The position numbers were made by a program, and so were the translations under genes. From Zygnema cylindricum (lineage: Eukaryota > Streptophyta > Zygnematophyceae > Zygnematales > Zygnemataceae): a stretch of 64,000 nucleotides of DNA. Below the pieces are notes generated by a model that saw nothing but the letters and a program-made list of their open reading frames with translations, was not told the DNA's origin and ran no database searches. Below, piece after piece: positions 43,960 to 56,187 of the stretch (position 1 is the stretch's first letter; every line of letters begins with the position of its first letter). Location: contig JBBHKE010002834.1 of assembly GCA_037447655.1 (NCBI GenBank), positions 159,871-223,870 of the forward strand, given 5' to 3'.

Positions 43960-45492
43960 TAGAAGATAGAAGTGCGCCCTTGGAGCTATTCTGGAAGCTC
44001 CACAGGAATGATGGATGATCCACTCAGGTGAATCCATGCATATGTGTCGTGACAAAGACCTTTTTAGTAAGCTAAGGAAAATCCCTATGGGGATGGGAGA
44101 GTTGTTACTACAGATCTACTAGGATCAGTAGATCCGAAAGTTTTAGTGGAGGGTAAGACTTATATTCTCACTTTTGCAGATGTACTTTATATTCCTCAGC
44201 TGAGTAAAAGGTTTGATTCTACATTGTGTAAGATGACAAAGGATATGATACCTTCACTAGAAACGGAGTCTTTACAGTATGGGGATAAAGTTTACTTCAC
44301 TGTAGATAAGGGTAGCAAAGGAATGTTTAGGCTTAACCTAAGTAATGAAAAGAATAATGCTATCTATGTTGGTGTCCCAAAATTGATGATTTGGCATAAA
44401 GGGTTAGGGAATATGCATTTTGATAGGTTGAGGGAAATGAACAAGCTTGGTGTAGTAGAAGGCATTCAGTTCACTGATAATGAAATGGTGGATGATTGTA
44501 GTGGTTATGCCCTAGGTAAAGCTCACAGACTTCCTTTTCCTAAAGTTGCCACATATAGAGGTGAAAAGGTACTAGATTTGATCCTCACAGATATCTAGGG
44601 ACCAATAAGGATACCCTTAGTTGGAGGGAAAAGATATTTGTTGACAATTACTGATGATTGGTCTAGGTACTCTAGAGTTTACTTCCTAAAAACAAAGTTT
44701 GAAACACTAACTTACTTCAAAGAATACAAAACCTGAAGTGAGAAGTTGCATGGAACCCCCATTAAGAGAATAAGAAGCGATAATGGGGGAGAATATACCT
44801 CTAAACAATTTGAGGAAAACTTAAGAGATGAGGGAGTTTAAACCCTGAAAATTATACCACATAATTCGGAACAAAATGGGGTAGCAAAGAGGCTAAACCG
44901 AACACTAGGAGATAGTGTATACAGTATGTTAGCCGACAAGAAAATAGGAAAGAGATTTTGGGCAGAAGCCATGAACTATGCTAACTACATTAGAAATAGA
45001 GTCCTTACATCAACAATCAAAGGTACGACGCCTCATGAGAGATGGGTTGGAAGGAAACCAGATATCTCTCACCTTAAAGTATTTGGTAGCCAAGTTTACA
45101 GTCTAGATACGGATAAGAAAAACTGGAAACTTCACGCTAAGGGAAAACTTGGATATTTTGTGGGATATGATAAGGATGTCAAGGGATATACAGTCTATGA
45201 CTTAGCAAAGCAAGATCTCATTATGGTCAAACACCTAGTTGTCATGGATGAAGGAAAGTCAATTGACCCCTTCAAACATAGTAAGAAGATAAGAATCAGG
45301 TTTGAGTTAGAGAGTGAGGAGAACTCTGTTTTTCCCGAAAAAGACATGAGTGAGACCGTGATTGCAGATTCATGGGAGATCCAAGATACAGGAGAGCTAC
45401 CAGATACCTCACATATTCCCATGGACTTCGAGGAGACAGAAAAGGAGGTCCGGAACCATCTTCCATTGATAAGGGAGCTAATGAGACAATAA
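43960..45492 (+). pseudogene. Copia C5 protease and integrase
   Basis: The protease reads IHSGESMHMC at about 44,018-44,047: catalytic Asp is His and the following Ala is Glu. Then KTYILTFADVLYIPQLS, the GAG-pre-integrase zinc part (IWHKGLGNMHFDRLREMNK ... DCSGYALGKAH, one Cys lost), and the core with ILTDI, ITDDWSRYSRVYF, RSDNGGEYTS and EQNGVAKRLNRTLG: the three acidic residues are present despite stops at 44,596, 44,734 and 44,839. The C-terminal part FWAEAMNYANYIRNRV, HLKVFGSQVYSLD is well kept. Confidence 0.83.
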
Positions 45493-47153
45493 GAAGAAAC
45501 TCTAGACTTCCCTCAATTCCAGCATCAAAATTTGAAGGGGGGAGAAAGAGAAGCAAAAGGATAGAAGAGAAACAGGTTGCTCATAAGGTAACTAAGCTAT
45601 CTCATCCTGATGAGCCTCATTCATACTTCGAGGTAGTGAACAGTCCAGAAAAGGACAGATGGATAAGAGCCATAAATGATGAGATGGCATCCATCATGGA
45701 AGCAAATACTTCGGAACTAGCGGATTGCCCTCCACACAAAAAACCTATTGGCGGTAAATGGGTTTTTAAACTAAATCTAAACCCTGATAATACGATTGAA
45801 GGATATAAGGCTTGCTTGGTGGCAAAGGGGTTCACCCAAAATGGTGGGATTGACTATGAGGAGACAATTGCCCAAGTTGTTTGTTTCCCATCAGTAAGGA
45901 TTCTCCTCAATCTAGCCGCAGGGGAAAACATGGAGATACATCAAATGGACATTAAGACCACCTTCCTCAACGGTGAGTTAGAGGAAGAAATCTTCATGAG
46001 GCAAGCGGAGGGGTTTGTGGAGAATGGGGAAGAGAGCAAATGGTGCATGCTCATAAAGTCCTTATATGGACTTAAGTAGGCTCCCCAAAAATGGAATGAG
46101 AAACTAGATGAGTTTTTTACTGGTCTAGGAAATATCACGATCAACTCTGACCATTCTATCTATATGTTTGAAGATGTTGATAGTGTGATCTTCATTGCAA
46201 TTTATTTGGATGATCTGCTGGTGTTAAGTAAGTCTTTGGAAGAGCTCAATAAGTTGAAGAAAGATCTTAGAAGCAAATATGACATGAAAAATTGAGGAGA
46301 GGCAAGCTATATTTTGGGAATTCAAATGGAAAGAGATAGGGGGAAAATAATCATAAGTCTCACTCAAAAAGAAACAATAGGAAATATGTTTGAGAAATTC
46401 CAAATAGAGAAAGATAACAGTTATACCACTCCCATAAACTTGAAAAAAGTAAGTGATGGGAGTGTAGAAGGAGGATTGATAATCTTAGATGATCAAATGA
46501 GTCCAGAGGAGAGAGAGTTTATTAAGTCTACTCCTTACAGACAGGTCCTAGGAAGTTTTATCTAATTTATGAACTATATAACGCCGGACATAGCGGCAGC
46601 AGTAGGAGTCCTTTGTAGGAGTCTTAACGATCCTAAAAAGAGAGATTGGGAGGCAGCCAAGAGAGTCATGAAATATTTGGTTGGAACCAGATAATTATGG
46701 TTACATTTGGGAGGGGAGCACATTGATATCACCACTTGGAGTGATGCCAGTTATGGGGATGCACCTATGAGAAGATACACTTTTGGATATGTTTTGTATG
46801 TGGGGGAACGTGCTTGTTGTTGGAGCAGTAAGCAACAAAAAATGGTTGCTCAGTCTACTATCGAGGCTGAGTATATGGCCTCTTGTTCTGCTGTAAAGGG
46901 ATTAATGTGGGTGAAGACATTATTGCAAGAATTGGGATATATGAAGGAGGGAGTGCATGAAGTCTTTTGCGTTAATCAAGCTGCAATTGCAATTGCTGCC
47001 AATCCAAAACACCATTTCAGAGCAAAACATATAGACATAAGATTGAGCTTCGTGAGAGAAAGAGTTGAAAATAAAATTATGAATCCTGTGTATAGACATG
47101 ATGAAGAAATGGTAGCTGACATGATGACCAATCCTCTGCCTTCTCCTAATTAA
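45493..47153 (+). pseudogene. Copia C5 reverse transcriptase and RNase H
   Basis: After a frame change around 45,480 the linker and RT run on: IGGKWVFKLN, FTQNGGIDYEETIAQ, MDIKTTFLNGELEEEI, LIKSLYGLK-stop-AP, catalytic YLDDLL (46,203-46,220). RNase H: TWSDASYGDAPM, CCWSSKQQKMVAQSTIEAEYMAS, VNQAAIAIAANPKHH (Asp of DNQ replaced by Val), HIDIRLSFVRERV, ending LPSPN at 47,153. Single stops at 46,077, 46,293, 46,563 and 46,692 are mostly the kind made by C-to-T or G-to-A changes. Confidence 0.85.
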
Positions 47154-47216
47154 AATATTGTCAGGAAAAATGTGGATTAAAAGAAAAAATAAAATTAGAC
47201 TAGAATATAAGGGGAG

Positions 47217-48223
47217 TGTTGAAATAATTTTTATTATATGGTATTTTCTAGGTCTAAATAGTTCAGTACAAATAGGTAAAAAAAAAGGCGGACAACCTGT
47301 CTCCACCTCCTCTCTCTACCCACCATACTTGCTGTAGTCACCTAGGGATAGAGAGGCTGGTTTAGCCATGGCTGTCCTAGCTTAGCAAACAAGACTAAAG
47401 TGTGACTTGTGTCACACTCAACAAAAGGTTGAGTCCAGCAAAACTCGAACCTCTGACCGGTAGAGCGCGGCGTAGCCCTTAGCTCTAACCAGTTTGTCGT
47501 AGAAGTCCGCTAGGATGCATTAGGTTGATATTTATTAAAACCGTGTTAAGACCATGAATTAGATCAACGGAATAACTAACAAAAGAACATGGAACCAAGT
47601 GTTTTATAGTGCAAACATTATCTCGCACGAAACAAATGAATCAGACATTTGTTTCGACGAAAGACATTTAATATCAAATTTAATCCGACGGCATATATCA
47701 CTGCCGAAATCACGGAATGGTCACTTTGGCGGTTTTTGACGCGGCATGACGTGGCGCCACGTGGAGGGATAACATTTGGTCGCAAGAATTCCGGGGAACA
47801 TGATGACGAGTTAAAAGTGGACACGCGTCCACTCAATGGCCTTGTCGTACACAGGCCGTACAGCAAGTACATCGGCCGTAGTACCTTTTGTGTACCCTAC
47901 AGTCATTTGATTGGTATGTATGTCAGTAGATAGGATATGTGAGAGGGGTTTAGGACTTAGAGAATTTGGTAGGAAGTGACCTCTCTCACTTTGAGAGTTT
48001 GTATAAACTTGGCATCTTTGCCACCTCATATTTTATCCCCTGGTTCGGCGTTTTCAGAGATTCTTTTTCCTACGGACTCTAAGGAGTCCATGCTGCATAG
48101 AGGTGCAGTCAGATAGTCAGCGTGTTTTCTTGGGCAGCAATGGTTGCCATTGAAAGTGGGTTAGTTAATAACTATCTAGAGGCTTCTTGAATTTTGTAGT
48201 CCAATGGAGGACACATAATTGCA
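47217..48223 (+). repeat. 3' LTR of C5
   Basis: Follows the polypurine tract AAGGGGAG (47,209-47,216). Direct repeat of the 5' LTR; ends ATAATTGCA. It contains the Gag start context CCAATGGAGGACACATAATTG (48,201-48,221), which in C1 is coding. Contains the antisense tRNA-like module at 47,430-47,520. Confidence 0.85.
47428..47518 (-). other. tRNA-like module in C5 3' LTR (antisense)
   Basis: Minus strand ACTGGTTAGAGC (D-arm-like), GGGCTACGCCGCGCTC, and AGAGGTTCGAGTTT (box B close to GGTTCGANTCC) at tRNA spacing. Confidence 0.5.
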
Positions 48224-48228
48224 GACGC

Positions 48229-49261
48229 AAGTCTCTTTACACTAATTGTGAACACGCTAGGAATTAAATGGTTCCTACAACAAGTGCCCTAATAGATTGC
48301 AAATCCATAAGCACGGATATTAACATCGGATTTGAGGACAAAAAATTTGATTGAAAGCAGGGATTTCTATGCAATAAAGAGAGTATTAGTGGGGAATTTT
48401 TCAATGAAAGTCGTTAATATTTCAGCTGCTTATAACATTTTAAGAACATTTCATGCTTTTGTGGAACATAAATATTCAAAATGTTGTTTCATGAAGGTGT
48501 TCCGCTTCCACCGCCGAGCTTTTAATTTTTGACCTAACAATCGTTTTGGAAGCCAATTAATTTCCCCGCCTCTTGCGGTTTTAAGGTATAAGGGCGGTTC
48601 TTCCGTATCCAAAACAATACCTTTTTACCACATGTTAAGTTTTTGAAGAGTGGTTAATAGACAAGGATTTCCAAAGTTTAGGATCATTGGCCATAATTTT
48701 GTGTCGCTAAAAAGTTAGCTTTGGAGGCCTTCCCTGTTGCAGATTAATGATTTGAAGGGACGTTTTCTCCGCCGTACACATTTTGTACCATTGTTAGCCT
48801 CTTGACAGTGTGGCATTATGATTTAAAATCCAACTTGCTTTTGAGACCATTGCCATCAACCGATCGAAGTTTGTATTTCTAAGAATAGTGCGAGAGTTAT
48901 ATATGAAAATGAGATCAATTTCGGTTTAAATTCTCAATGCTTTTAGAACCCTACGAATAAGAAAATATCATTTTTCTTCTGTATTGATGGAATGAGGGTA
49001 ACAAATGGCATGGCTTGCCGATTATTTGCTTGTACTGTACGAAAATGATGCAACAACTTTAGAATTTTGAAACGCTAATTTGTTCCTTGGTCATCTTTGC
49101 TAAAATCCTTTCCTAAGAGACAACTTCATTAATTAACTTTAGAGCTTGAGATTGACCTTTCTAGTATGCCAAAGATCATTTCCACTATTAAAAGATCGAC
49201 ATTCAAATTTTATACAAATACTTATATATTATAGCTGAACTACTTTTCCATTTGAGGAGTA
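48229..49261. other. No gene recognised
   Basis: A/T-rich sequence between C5 and the MITE at 49,262; short frames only, none with a motif I recognise. Confidence 0.5.
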
Positions 49262-49478
49262 CACCGTGCATCGCTATTACTGTTAATAATTATTTCACCA
49301 CTTAAAACATCTTTTCTCCGTGCACATTTGTCCGCTTTTCAATTTGAGACCGCCAATCGGAAGCTAGGAATTTTACCTTTCAGTCGCAACAGTCAGGTCG
49401 ATAGCCCGACATTTGTGTACGGAGAAAATTTGTTTAAAGAGATGAAAAAAACATTAACAGTAATAGCGATTCACGGTG
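49262..49478. mobile_element. Mariner-like MITE, 217 bp, TA target duplication
   Basis: The TIR CACCGTGCATCGCTATTA, extended to 26 bp, matches its inverse at the right end at 25 of 26 positions; TA flanks both ends (49,260-49,261; 49,479-49,480). No coding capacity. Same TIR family as 56,188-57,501 and 62,740-63,032. Confidence 0.85.
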
Positions 49479-49480
49479 TA

Positions 49481-51357
49481 CTTTCAAGAATTGTGATGTC
49501 TTCCCCTTTATCTCCCCATATCGATGTTATTGGAATAGTTGGCTCCACTAAATGGAACTATTGCGGGGATTTTCTCTAAGACTCTTTCACACGAAGATCT
49601 ATAGTTGGATATTTAGAAGTATTACAAGAATGAAGTTACTCCTCAATTTTAACTTCGCGGCTTGTAATTGCTGTAAGAGAGAAACTACATTTTGCACTTC
49701 TTTTAGAGTGCCAGCAGTTGATCTTCTCCCTCGGTATTGCTGATCCCTGATGGTTCATCTCAGTTGAAATATTTGACTCGGGCCATAATATAAGGCCGTG
49801 AATCGATCAGAAATTCCCAAATTGATAACGAAGAAACCCGCGACGCTTCTATATTTTTTCACCAAATACAGTAGCTAGAGATTTCTTTAACGAAAACTAT
49901 ACAAAAAATTGGAATTTCTACCTCGCAAAGTAAATGCGCGACTACCAATTCACAAAAAATAATAAAACAATCCTCAATTCCTGGTGTCTATATAAAGGGC
50001 TTCCTTTACCACAACAAACTAAAATGAAGTACTTATGGTTTTTTATATCCGTAGGCGGGTCTATTGTAATTGAGGTGAAGGCCCCATCACTTGGTCATCC
50101 GTCCATTCTCTTTGCCAAATACTGATTCCGATTGAGAATAGTCAATTATATACAGGGTTTTAGAGGGCTAACAAATGTGGATTAAACTCCACACTAATTA
50201 CGATGTTGTGTAAGAAAATGTGGATCAATCTATTTGCTTACAAGGCGAATTCCCTGTAGGTGGTCAATTTTTGGACTAACTAGTGAGATTTCTGTTTGCA
50301 AAAAAGCAAATTCGTCTTAGGTGGTAAATGCTTGGACTACTTAATTTAAACCCAATATTTCAATATGAAAAATCTAAAATGCAGATTAGTTGGTTCGAAA
50401 GGTGAATATCCAAAAGTGAGTACTGTACGGAAAATGATGCGAACATGATATGAACAGTGAAGTGAGAGCCAGAAGTGTACGGATTTATAAAATACGATCG
50501 AGGTACAAAAGTGGTAAAACAAAATAAAAGAATTTAGCCACAAAAATTATATATTTGTGTGAGTACAAATGGGGCTCACTTTATCGCATCAACTAATCGG
50601 GCTTGAGAAAGGAGGGCTACTCAAATATCTTAGGGAGATGGGTTTGTGGAATTGGGTCACAAATTTTAGAGTTTCTCTAGGGTTTTCGAGTATTTAAGGA
50701 TTTATAGGGTATATTAGGCGTTTTTAAGGGGTTTTCCTTCCTTTTGAGTGCTCTCACTTGGGATAATAAAGAGTAAGTAAAAAAAAGAAAAAAAAAAGGA
50801 AAGCATAGGACAAAGAAAAAAAAAGAGAATAGAAAAAATAGAAAAAAACCATTGATTATGTATCAATGTTCCTCCTGCGTTTTTTTTATTTATGCAATGG
50901 GTGGTCAATCGATAAACTGTCTCATTCCAGTTAAAACAAAGTTATGAAAAAAAAGAAAAAAAAACAGAAAAGGTTAGAATTAAGATAATGACTCATTTAA
51001 CATATGGATCAATGTTTATAACACTAATTAAGCCAGAGTGTGCAATTTTTTTTTTTAAATTTCTTGCTTGGTCCTTTTTTTATTCTTCTATATTATTTAG
51101 TAGTCTGTCATATCACATAAAATCTGGTATATTAAATAGTTCAACCTATTGAAATCATGAGCAGTTTATGCAATTCACATCCAATTCAAATGCAAATTCA
51201 TTTGATATTTTTTGTAATTCGTATAATATTACGTTTCGGTAATTATCAAATGTAAAGTTCATTACTACAAAAAACCAGGATCAGGAAATTGAGAGTCCAA
51301 AAAAAAAAACCAAAAAAAGGAAAGAAAACTATACTAAACTGAAAAAATATAAATAGA
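49481..51357. other. No gene recognised
   Basis: A/T-rich sequence with poly-A/GAAAA stretches at 50,770-50,970 and 51,290-51,350. It lies 3' of the LRR gene, which is on the minus strand, so 51,200-51,357 may hold its 3' UTR. Confidence 0.5.
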
Positions 51358-53750
51358 TCACTTTTTAACACATTCGGAAGCCGGACGTTGGACCCCATTA
51401 TAGCAACTAAGAGTGGCATTTGGCAAAGTAAAACAATTCAATCCGAGTAAAACGCTACAAAAATTCATATTTTGCCTCCCTAATTTTGGTGTTCCCGAGA
51501 GAAAATTTGATGAAACGTCAACGTAAAGCTCCCTTTGGCCCTGAAATTGAATCTGAAGAAAACCGTTTAACATATTATTTCGCAAATACAGTCGAGTTAT
51601 ATTCACAAGGGACCCAATCGAGCTCGGGATCGAACCGTTAATTTGGTTATTGGATAAATCCAAAACTTGAAGTTTGGTCAAATTACTGATTTCCGGTGGA
51701 ATAGTACCCGAAAATTGATTCCGATTAAGTTTCAATTTTTTTAAAGCCGTCAAATTTCCGATACTTTGCAAAACTCTACCCGAAAAATCATTTCCGGAGA
51801 AATCCAATTCCTGTAGATTTACCAATTGTCCTATAGTGGAGGGAATATTCGAACTGAAATAATTATCGGAAAGATCCAATTTTAAAAGAGTAGTGAGATT
51901 ACCAATGGAGGGAGACAATGCTCCCACTAAACCCATGTCGGGTAATATTAAGCCCACCAGATTTCGAAAACTATCGCACTCGATTCCCGGCCAAAAGCAC
52001 CATTTCCCCATTTTATTTACGGCTTCCCACGATTCCAAAACACCATTAGGATCAACTAAGATTCCTTTTTTGAAATCTAGTAGAGCCTTGAGGACAGGGC
52101 TTTGGACCGAAGGAGGAGGAGAGGGAGGAGGAGGAGAGGGAGGAGGACGAGGAGGTGATCGAGGCTGAGGAGTGGGAGGCAATGGAGGACGGATAAGTGG
52201 AGGAGGCCCGCGAGGGCGAGGAGGGAGAGGAGGTGGAGGAGGCTGACAGGGATTGAGAAGCGGGGGAGGGAGGGAGAGTTTTGGGGGGGGTGGAGATAGT
52301 TTGGGAACCCCCGAACATGTGAAATTGGATTTTGGAGTACCGTTATCGCAAGTGCAAAAAGCTCCTGTCGCGTTTATTGAACAAAGCCCAAATCCTGTCT
52401 CCCCCAACCCCTCTTTGGTTCAGTCTGGTTTTAATTTTAAAGATTTGGGGGGTAAACAAGAGGGCAAAAAAAAAAAAAAAATTACAGAGCAGTTAAAATG
52501 CTGAATAAAGCTTAAGGTTCTGGATAAAAACGGAGGTTAAACGATAACTCTGGTGTCAAAAACAAAAAATTGTTGAGGTTCATGGTTTTCACGTATGAGT
52601 CATTTGAAGTCTCATACTCTGAGAGATTAAGTACTTTTGTTCGAGTTAAAAACGAGCACACATATATCTCAATCAAATGAATTTCATAATTCTAAAAATG
52701 TACGAAAACATGAAGGTTCCAAAATATTCATATAAGAATTATCCTTAGAATCAAACTGATAGATGAATTCGATCATATCTCAGTCTATATATTTAGCAAA
52801 TCTTTGTGATGATAAAATGTAGAAATAGTAACAAAAAAATATAAAATCATACCTGAACAAGGTCCTCCCTTTTGAAATAAGTCGCAAAAATTGGAGCATT
52901 CTGCGGAATCTTTTTGACCCTCTTCTGGGCAATCGGTCGGCGGAAACGAATTCCCAAAAACACAATTGTTCGAAATATAAGCGCAAATTGGTGTAGTTCC
53001 AGAAGTAATAATTACAGGTCCCGTAATATAATTGAAAGTAAAATCCAAAATTGGATAAGCCGTAGATGTAAAATTCAATGTGACTGATCCCGTGAAAAAG
53101 TTGTTTTTCGCGGAAAAAGCGGTGAGATTTGCAAGTTTTGCAAAAGAATTTGGAATTCTTCCTACGAATCCGTTGTTTGATAAGTCTAAAGATGCAAGAC
53201 TAGTCATATCTCCAATTGAAGACGGTAATGTTCCAGTAAAAGAAAATCCGTTATTTGATAAGTCTAAAGATACGAGACTAGTCATATTTCCAATTGAAGA
53301 CGGTATTGTTCCTTTCAAAAAATTATTTGATATTACTAAATTCGTTAATTTTTTCATGTTTCCGATTTCCGGTGGAATAGGGCCTTCGAGCGCATTAAAT
53401 GACAAATCTATCGACGTTAGATTTTTCAAGTTCATGATTTTTGTTGGAATGGATCCCGAAAACCAATGCCTTTGTAAATTTATGTATTCAAGACTTTGTA
53501 AATTCCCAAAAGATGGAGAAATCTCCCCTCTAAGACCATAAACATCTCTATTTGTAGTAGCCCAATAAGGGGTAGGCACGAAACTAAGACCTACGACTCG
53601 CCCAAAAGCATTACATGCAACTCCAATAAATTCATCACAATTTGTATTAGAAACCACCCAAGTTGAAAGAAAAGGCCCCGTATTTCCTTCAAAAGTTTCA
53701 ATATTTTTTATAAACCGCTTTATGACCAATAAGGTTCCGCGATCCTCCGT
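51358..53750 (-). CDS. LRR protein with Cys-rich and Pro-rich middle (two exons seen)
   Basis: Exon 1 (about 53,750-52,853) has the LRR N-cap (FLSTWVVSNTNCDEFIGVACN) and plant-type LRRs of 24 residues (LKNLTSIDLSFNALEGPIPPEI, NNFLKGTIPSSIGN...), then a Cys-rich segment. It ends TCAG|GTATG, a good donor. Exon 2 begins after CAAAG at 52,412; the splice keeps the phase and joins two halves of one Cys-rich motif (CSNFCDLF... and GFGLCSINATGAFCTCDNG). A proline-rich stretch of about 80 residues follows, then a second LRR N-cap (ALLDFKKGILVDPNGVLESWE) and five or so LRRs, ending at TGA 51,358. No kinase domain. No ATG precedes exon 1 in frame, so a first exon with the signal peptide is probably upstream. 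Likely a secreted or wall-associated LRR protein; the family is uncertain. Confidence 0.72.
52413..52852 (-). other. Intron of the LRR gene (predicted)
   Basis: Starts GTATGATTTT, ends ...AACCAAAG after a T-rich tract; 440 bp. The nearer CAG acceptor 9 bases upstream would bring in a TGA, so the CAAAG site is preferred. Intron phase 1 fits both exons. Confidence 0.65.
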
Positions 53751-53799
53751 GTTAATTTTTTGTCCGTATGTGCAAAGAGAACAACAAACAGGAGAGGAG

Positions 53800-54330
53800 G
53801 ATCAGTGCGGATTTGGGAGCCATGGGGAGAGGGAAGGGGGGTGGGTGGAAGAGGGGACGGGATGGGAGGGGAAGGGAGGAGAGAGGAGGGGAGGGCAGGG
53901 GAGGGCAGGGGAGGGGAGGGGAGGGGAGGGGAGGGGGGGGGAGAAAGGGAGGGGAGGAGAGGGGGGGGGAGAAAGGGAGGGGAGGGGAGGGGATAGGAGG
54001 GTAGTGAAGAGGATAAGGTAGAGTGAGAGAGGAAAAGGGGAAGAGGGGAAAATGAGGGGAGGAAATGGCAGATGTTGATGAAGGAAGGGAAGGATTTGGA
54101 AAGAGGGAGAAGGTGGGGAGAGTTGAGAGGGAAGGCAGAAATGGAGGCGGTTTGGGGAAAATAAAGGGGATCGGAAGGTAGAAGAGAAGTTAAGGAAAAC
54201 AGAAGAGGAGAGAGGGAGAGAGGGACATTGAAAGGCTGGGAAAAAGGGGGAAAAGAGAAAGAGAGGGAAAATGAAAGGGAAAGTGTTAGGTGATGAGGAG
54301 GGGGAGAGAGGGAACCGTACAATTCAGTCT
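53800..54330. repeat. Strand-asymmetric purine tract upstream of the LRR gene
   Basis: The plus strand is almost only G and A for about 500 bp, with GGGGA tandem units at 53,870-53,995. On the coding (minus) strand it is a pyrimidine tract just before exon 1, so it could be promoter, 5' UTR or intron. Ser/Pro/Leu-rich and Arg/Glu/Gly-rich frames in it are artefacts. Confidence 0.8.
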
Positions 54331-56187
54331 ATTTAACAGTTTGTATGCCAATCATTCTTTCTTTTTTTTTTTCTTTTCCTTCGATGTGGCTGGAGAGTGG
54401 AATTTGTGGCTCCACAGTAGTTTAGGCAATTTTCACTCCGTTACGATTGTCACATATGTTTGACTTTTAGGGATGAGTAATTGTTTAAACTTTAAAGCTT
54501 GTCGTTTCCGACGGGAGGCTTAGCTTTTCGGGTCTGAAATCGTGACAAAATGCAATGTATTTGTTCCGCCGTACGAGTTTTTTGAGTTTTTCGCCGACTC
54601 CACAAAGTATGGTGAGCTGTAAGCTTGCGACACACTAAATACGGATGTGTTCGGTTTGGATCGTCGACGTCATTTACGCTTGGCTGTAAGCCTACAAAAC
54701 GACAAAGAAACGTGATCCTCCAGCGGCTGTGTCCAGCCTGTTTGTGACAACATTTCCGTACATATTTGTACAGTACCGTAGCACCCTGAAGGATAGCAGT
54801 ACGGTAACCGTACTTTGGTCGTGTGTGCAATCGCTACGACTGGAAAAGTAAGATAAGCTACAGTCCGCGGTCGGCGTAGAAAAAAAACCGTACACGTCGT
54901 CGTGTTGCAAGTCCGGTATCCGTACGGCTGCGCACCTCTCACGAAAGCGAATGACGGGATGACGCCAGCGGAGTTGAATTTCGTTTTCCCGACGGAACTT
55001 ACGATGCGTCCACTTTTTCTCAGAATAAGTACAATGTGCCGTACTGTAATTTCCAGATGGTTTACGACTTCACCCTCACCAATAAAGTTTTCCACTATCT
55101 ACGGGCTGACAGCTGTACGGACATGTCGGCTGGCACCACGCGGCAAAAAGCCAAAAACTCCTGCATAGTCGATGTTTTCAGATGTGGTTCCTAAAAAGTC
55201 GTACGGAAATCTGTACCTTTGGACGTTTGTGCTGCTGACAGTATCTACCATGCCGACCATGAGAGATAGTACAGCTGGCATCTGGCTCAAAACTCGATAG
55301 CCCTTTAATACCCCGTCGTGGACACGTCACTGTGAAACAGTAGGATTTTCGGGGATCATCTTGGCCGTACGATTCTGGATGACTATTTCATTTTTTTTTG
55401 TATGTAAGCGCTCAGCTCTCCGCACGAAGCGACCGCTTATTTGCGAAAAAATACGGCATCTTTTATCCGCCGTCCGATCTTCCACAGGACAGCTGGACGC
55501 TATCCTTGGTCTTCCGAAGATCCACTTTTCGCTACCCATTGGTGGAGCGTTAAAATTCCAAGAACTGACTGCTGACGTAATTTACACGTGTGAGTGAGGG
55601 CATCCTCGGAAGCAAATTTGAGATTTCAATATTTGTCGTTTTCGTCAGGTTGTTCACGATTCACAAACTCCCCAGTTGCCGTTAGCTGGATGCCTACGTG
55701 GCAGTTTCAACAAGGATGACGCTTGTCGTTCTTTCCGTACAAAAATGTTTCCAAACCAGAGGGGATACAAACCCGCGAAGCAATTCACACACTCTTTCTT
55801 GAAAAAACTATCCAAGAAACCGGGACACTACAGTCCAAAACCTCCTTCAGACACATTTGTCTTTTTTGGTTGGGATTTTGCCTGAAGTTTAGAGTAGAGG
55901 TCCTTGACAGCATGGATCCTGGATTTTAAGCACACGACAGCTGGCAAACCAGTGGATAAGATGACGGCATCTCGCGTACGCCGGAGAAACAAGAGTGACA
56001 GATAGCATTTGTACAAACAAAATCCTTTGTCTTTTTATCACGTTGTCTTTTTGTTTCTTTTCGGCTGTCCAGATCTGACTCTTTTGGTCCACACTCGACC
56101 ACACTAGAAACTGGAGCATCAAGGAAAAAAAGTTGATCAGTTGTCCAAAGCGTAAACCGTACGGTTTACGTGTACTGTAGTTAACTA

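Larger units (their letters stand above)
40702..48228 (+). mobile_element. Copia element C5, full length with both LTRs
   Basis: LTR 40,707-41,738, internal region, LTR 47,217-48,223, flanked by GACAC (40,702-40,706) and GACGC (48,224-48,228), a 5-bp target duplication with one transition. Order Gag, protease, integrase, RT, RNase H is that of Ty1/copia. Same family as C1 and C2. A solo LTR sits inside it at 42,810-43,954. Confidence 0.85.

Noticed and set aside
53720-54322. Ser/Pro/Leu-rich 200-residue protein on the minus strand and Gly/Arg frames on the plus strand
   Set aside because: Generated by the purine/pyrimidine tract; no domain and no composition beyond the repeat.
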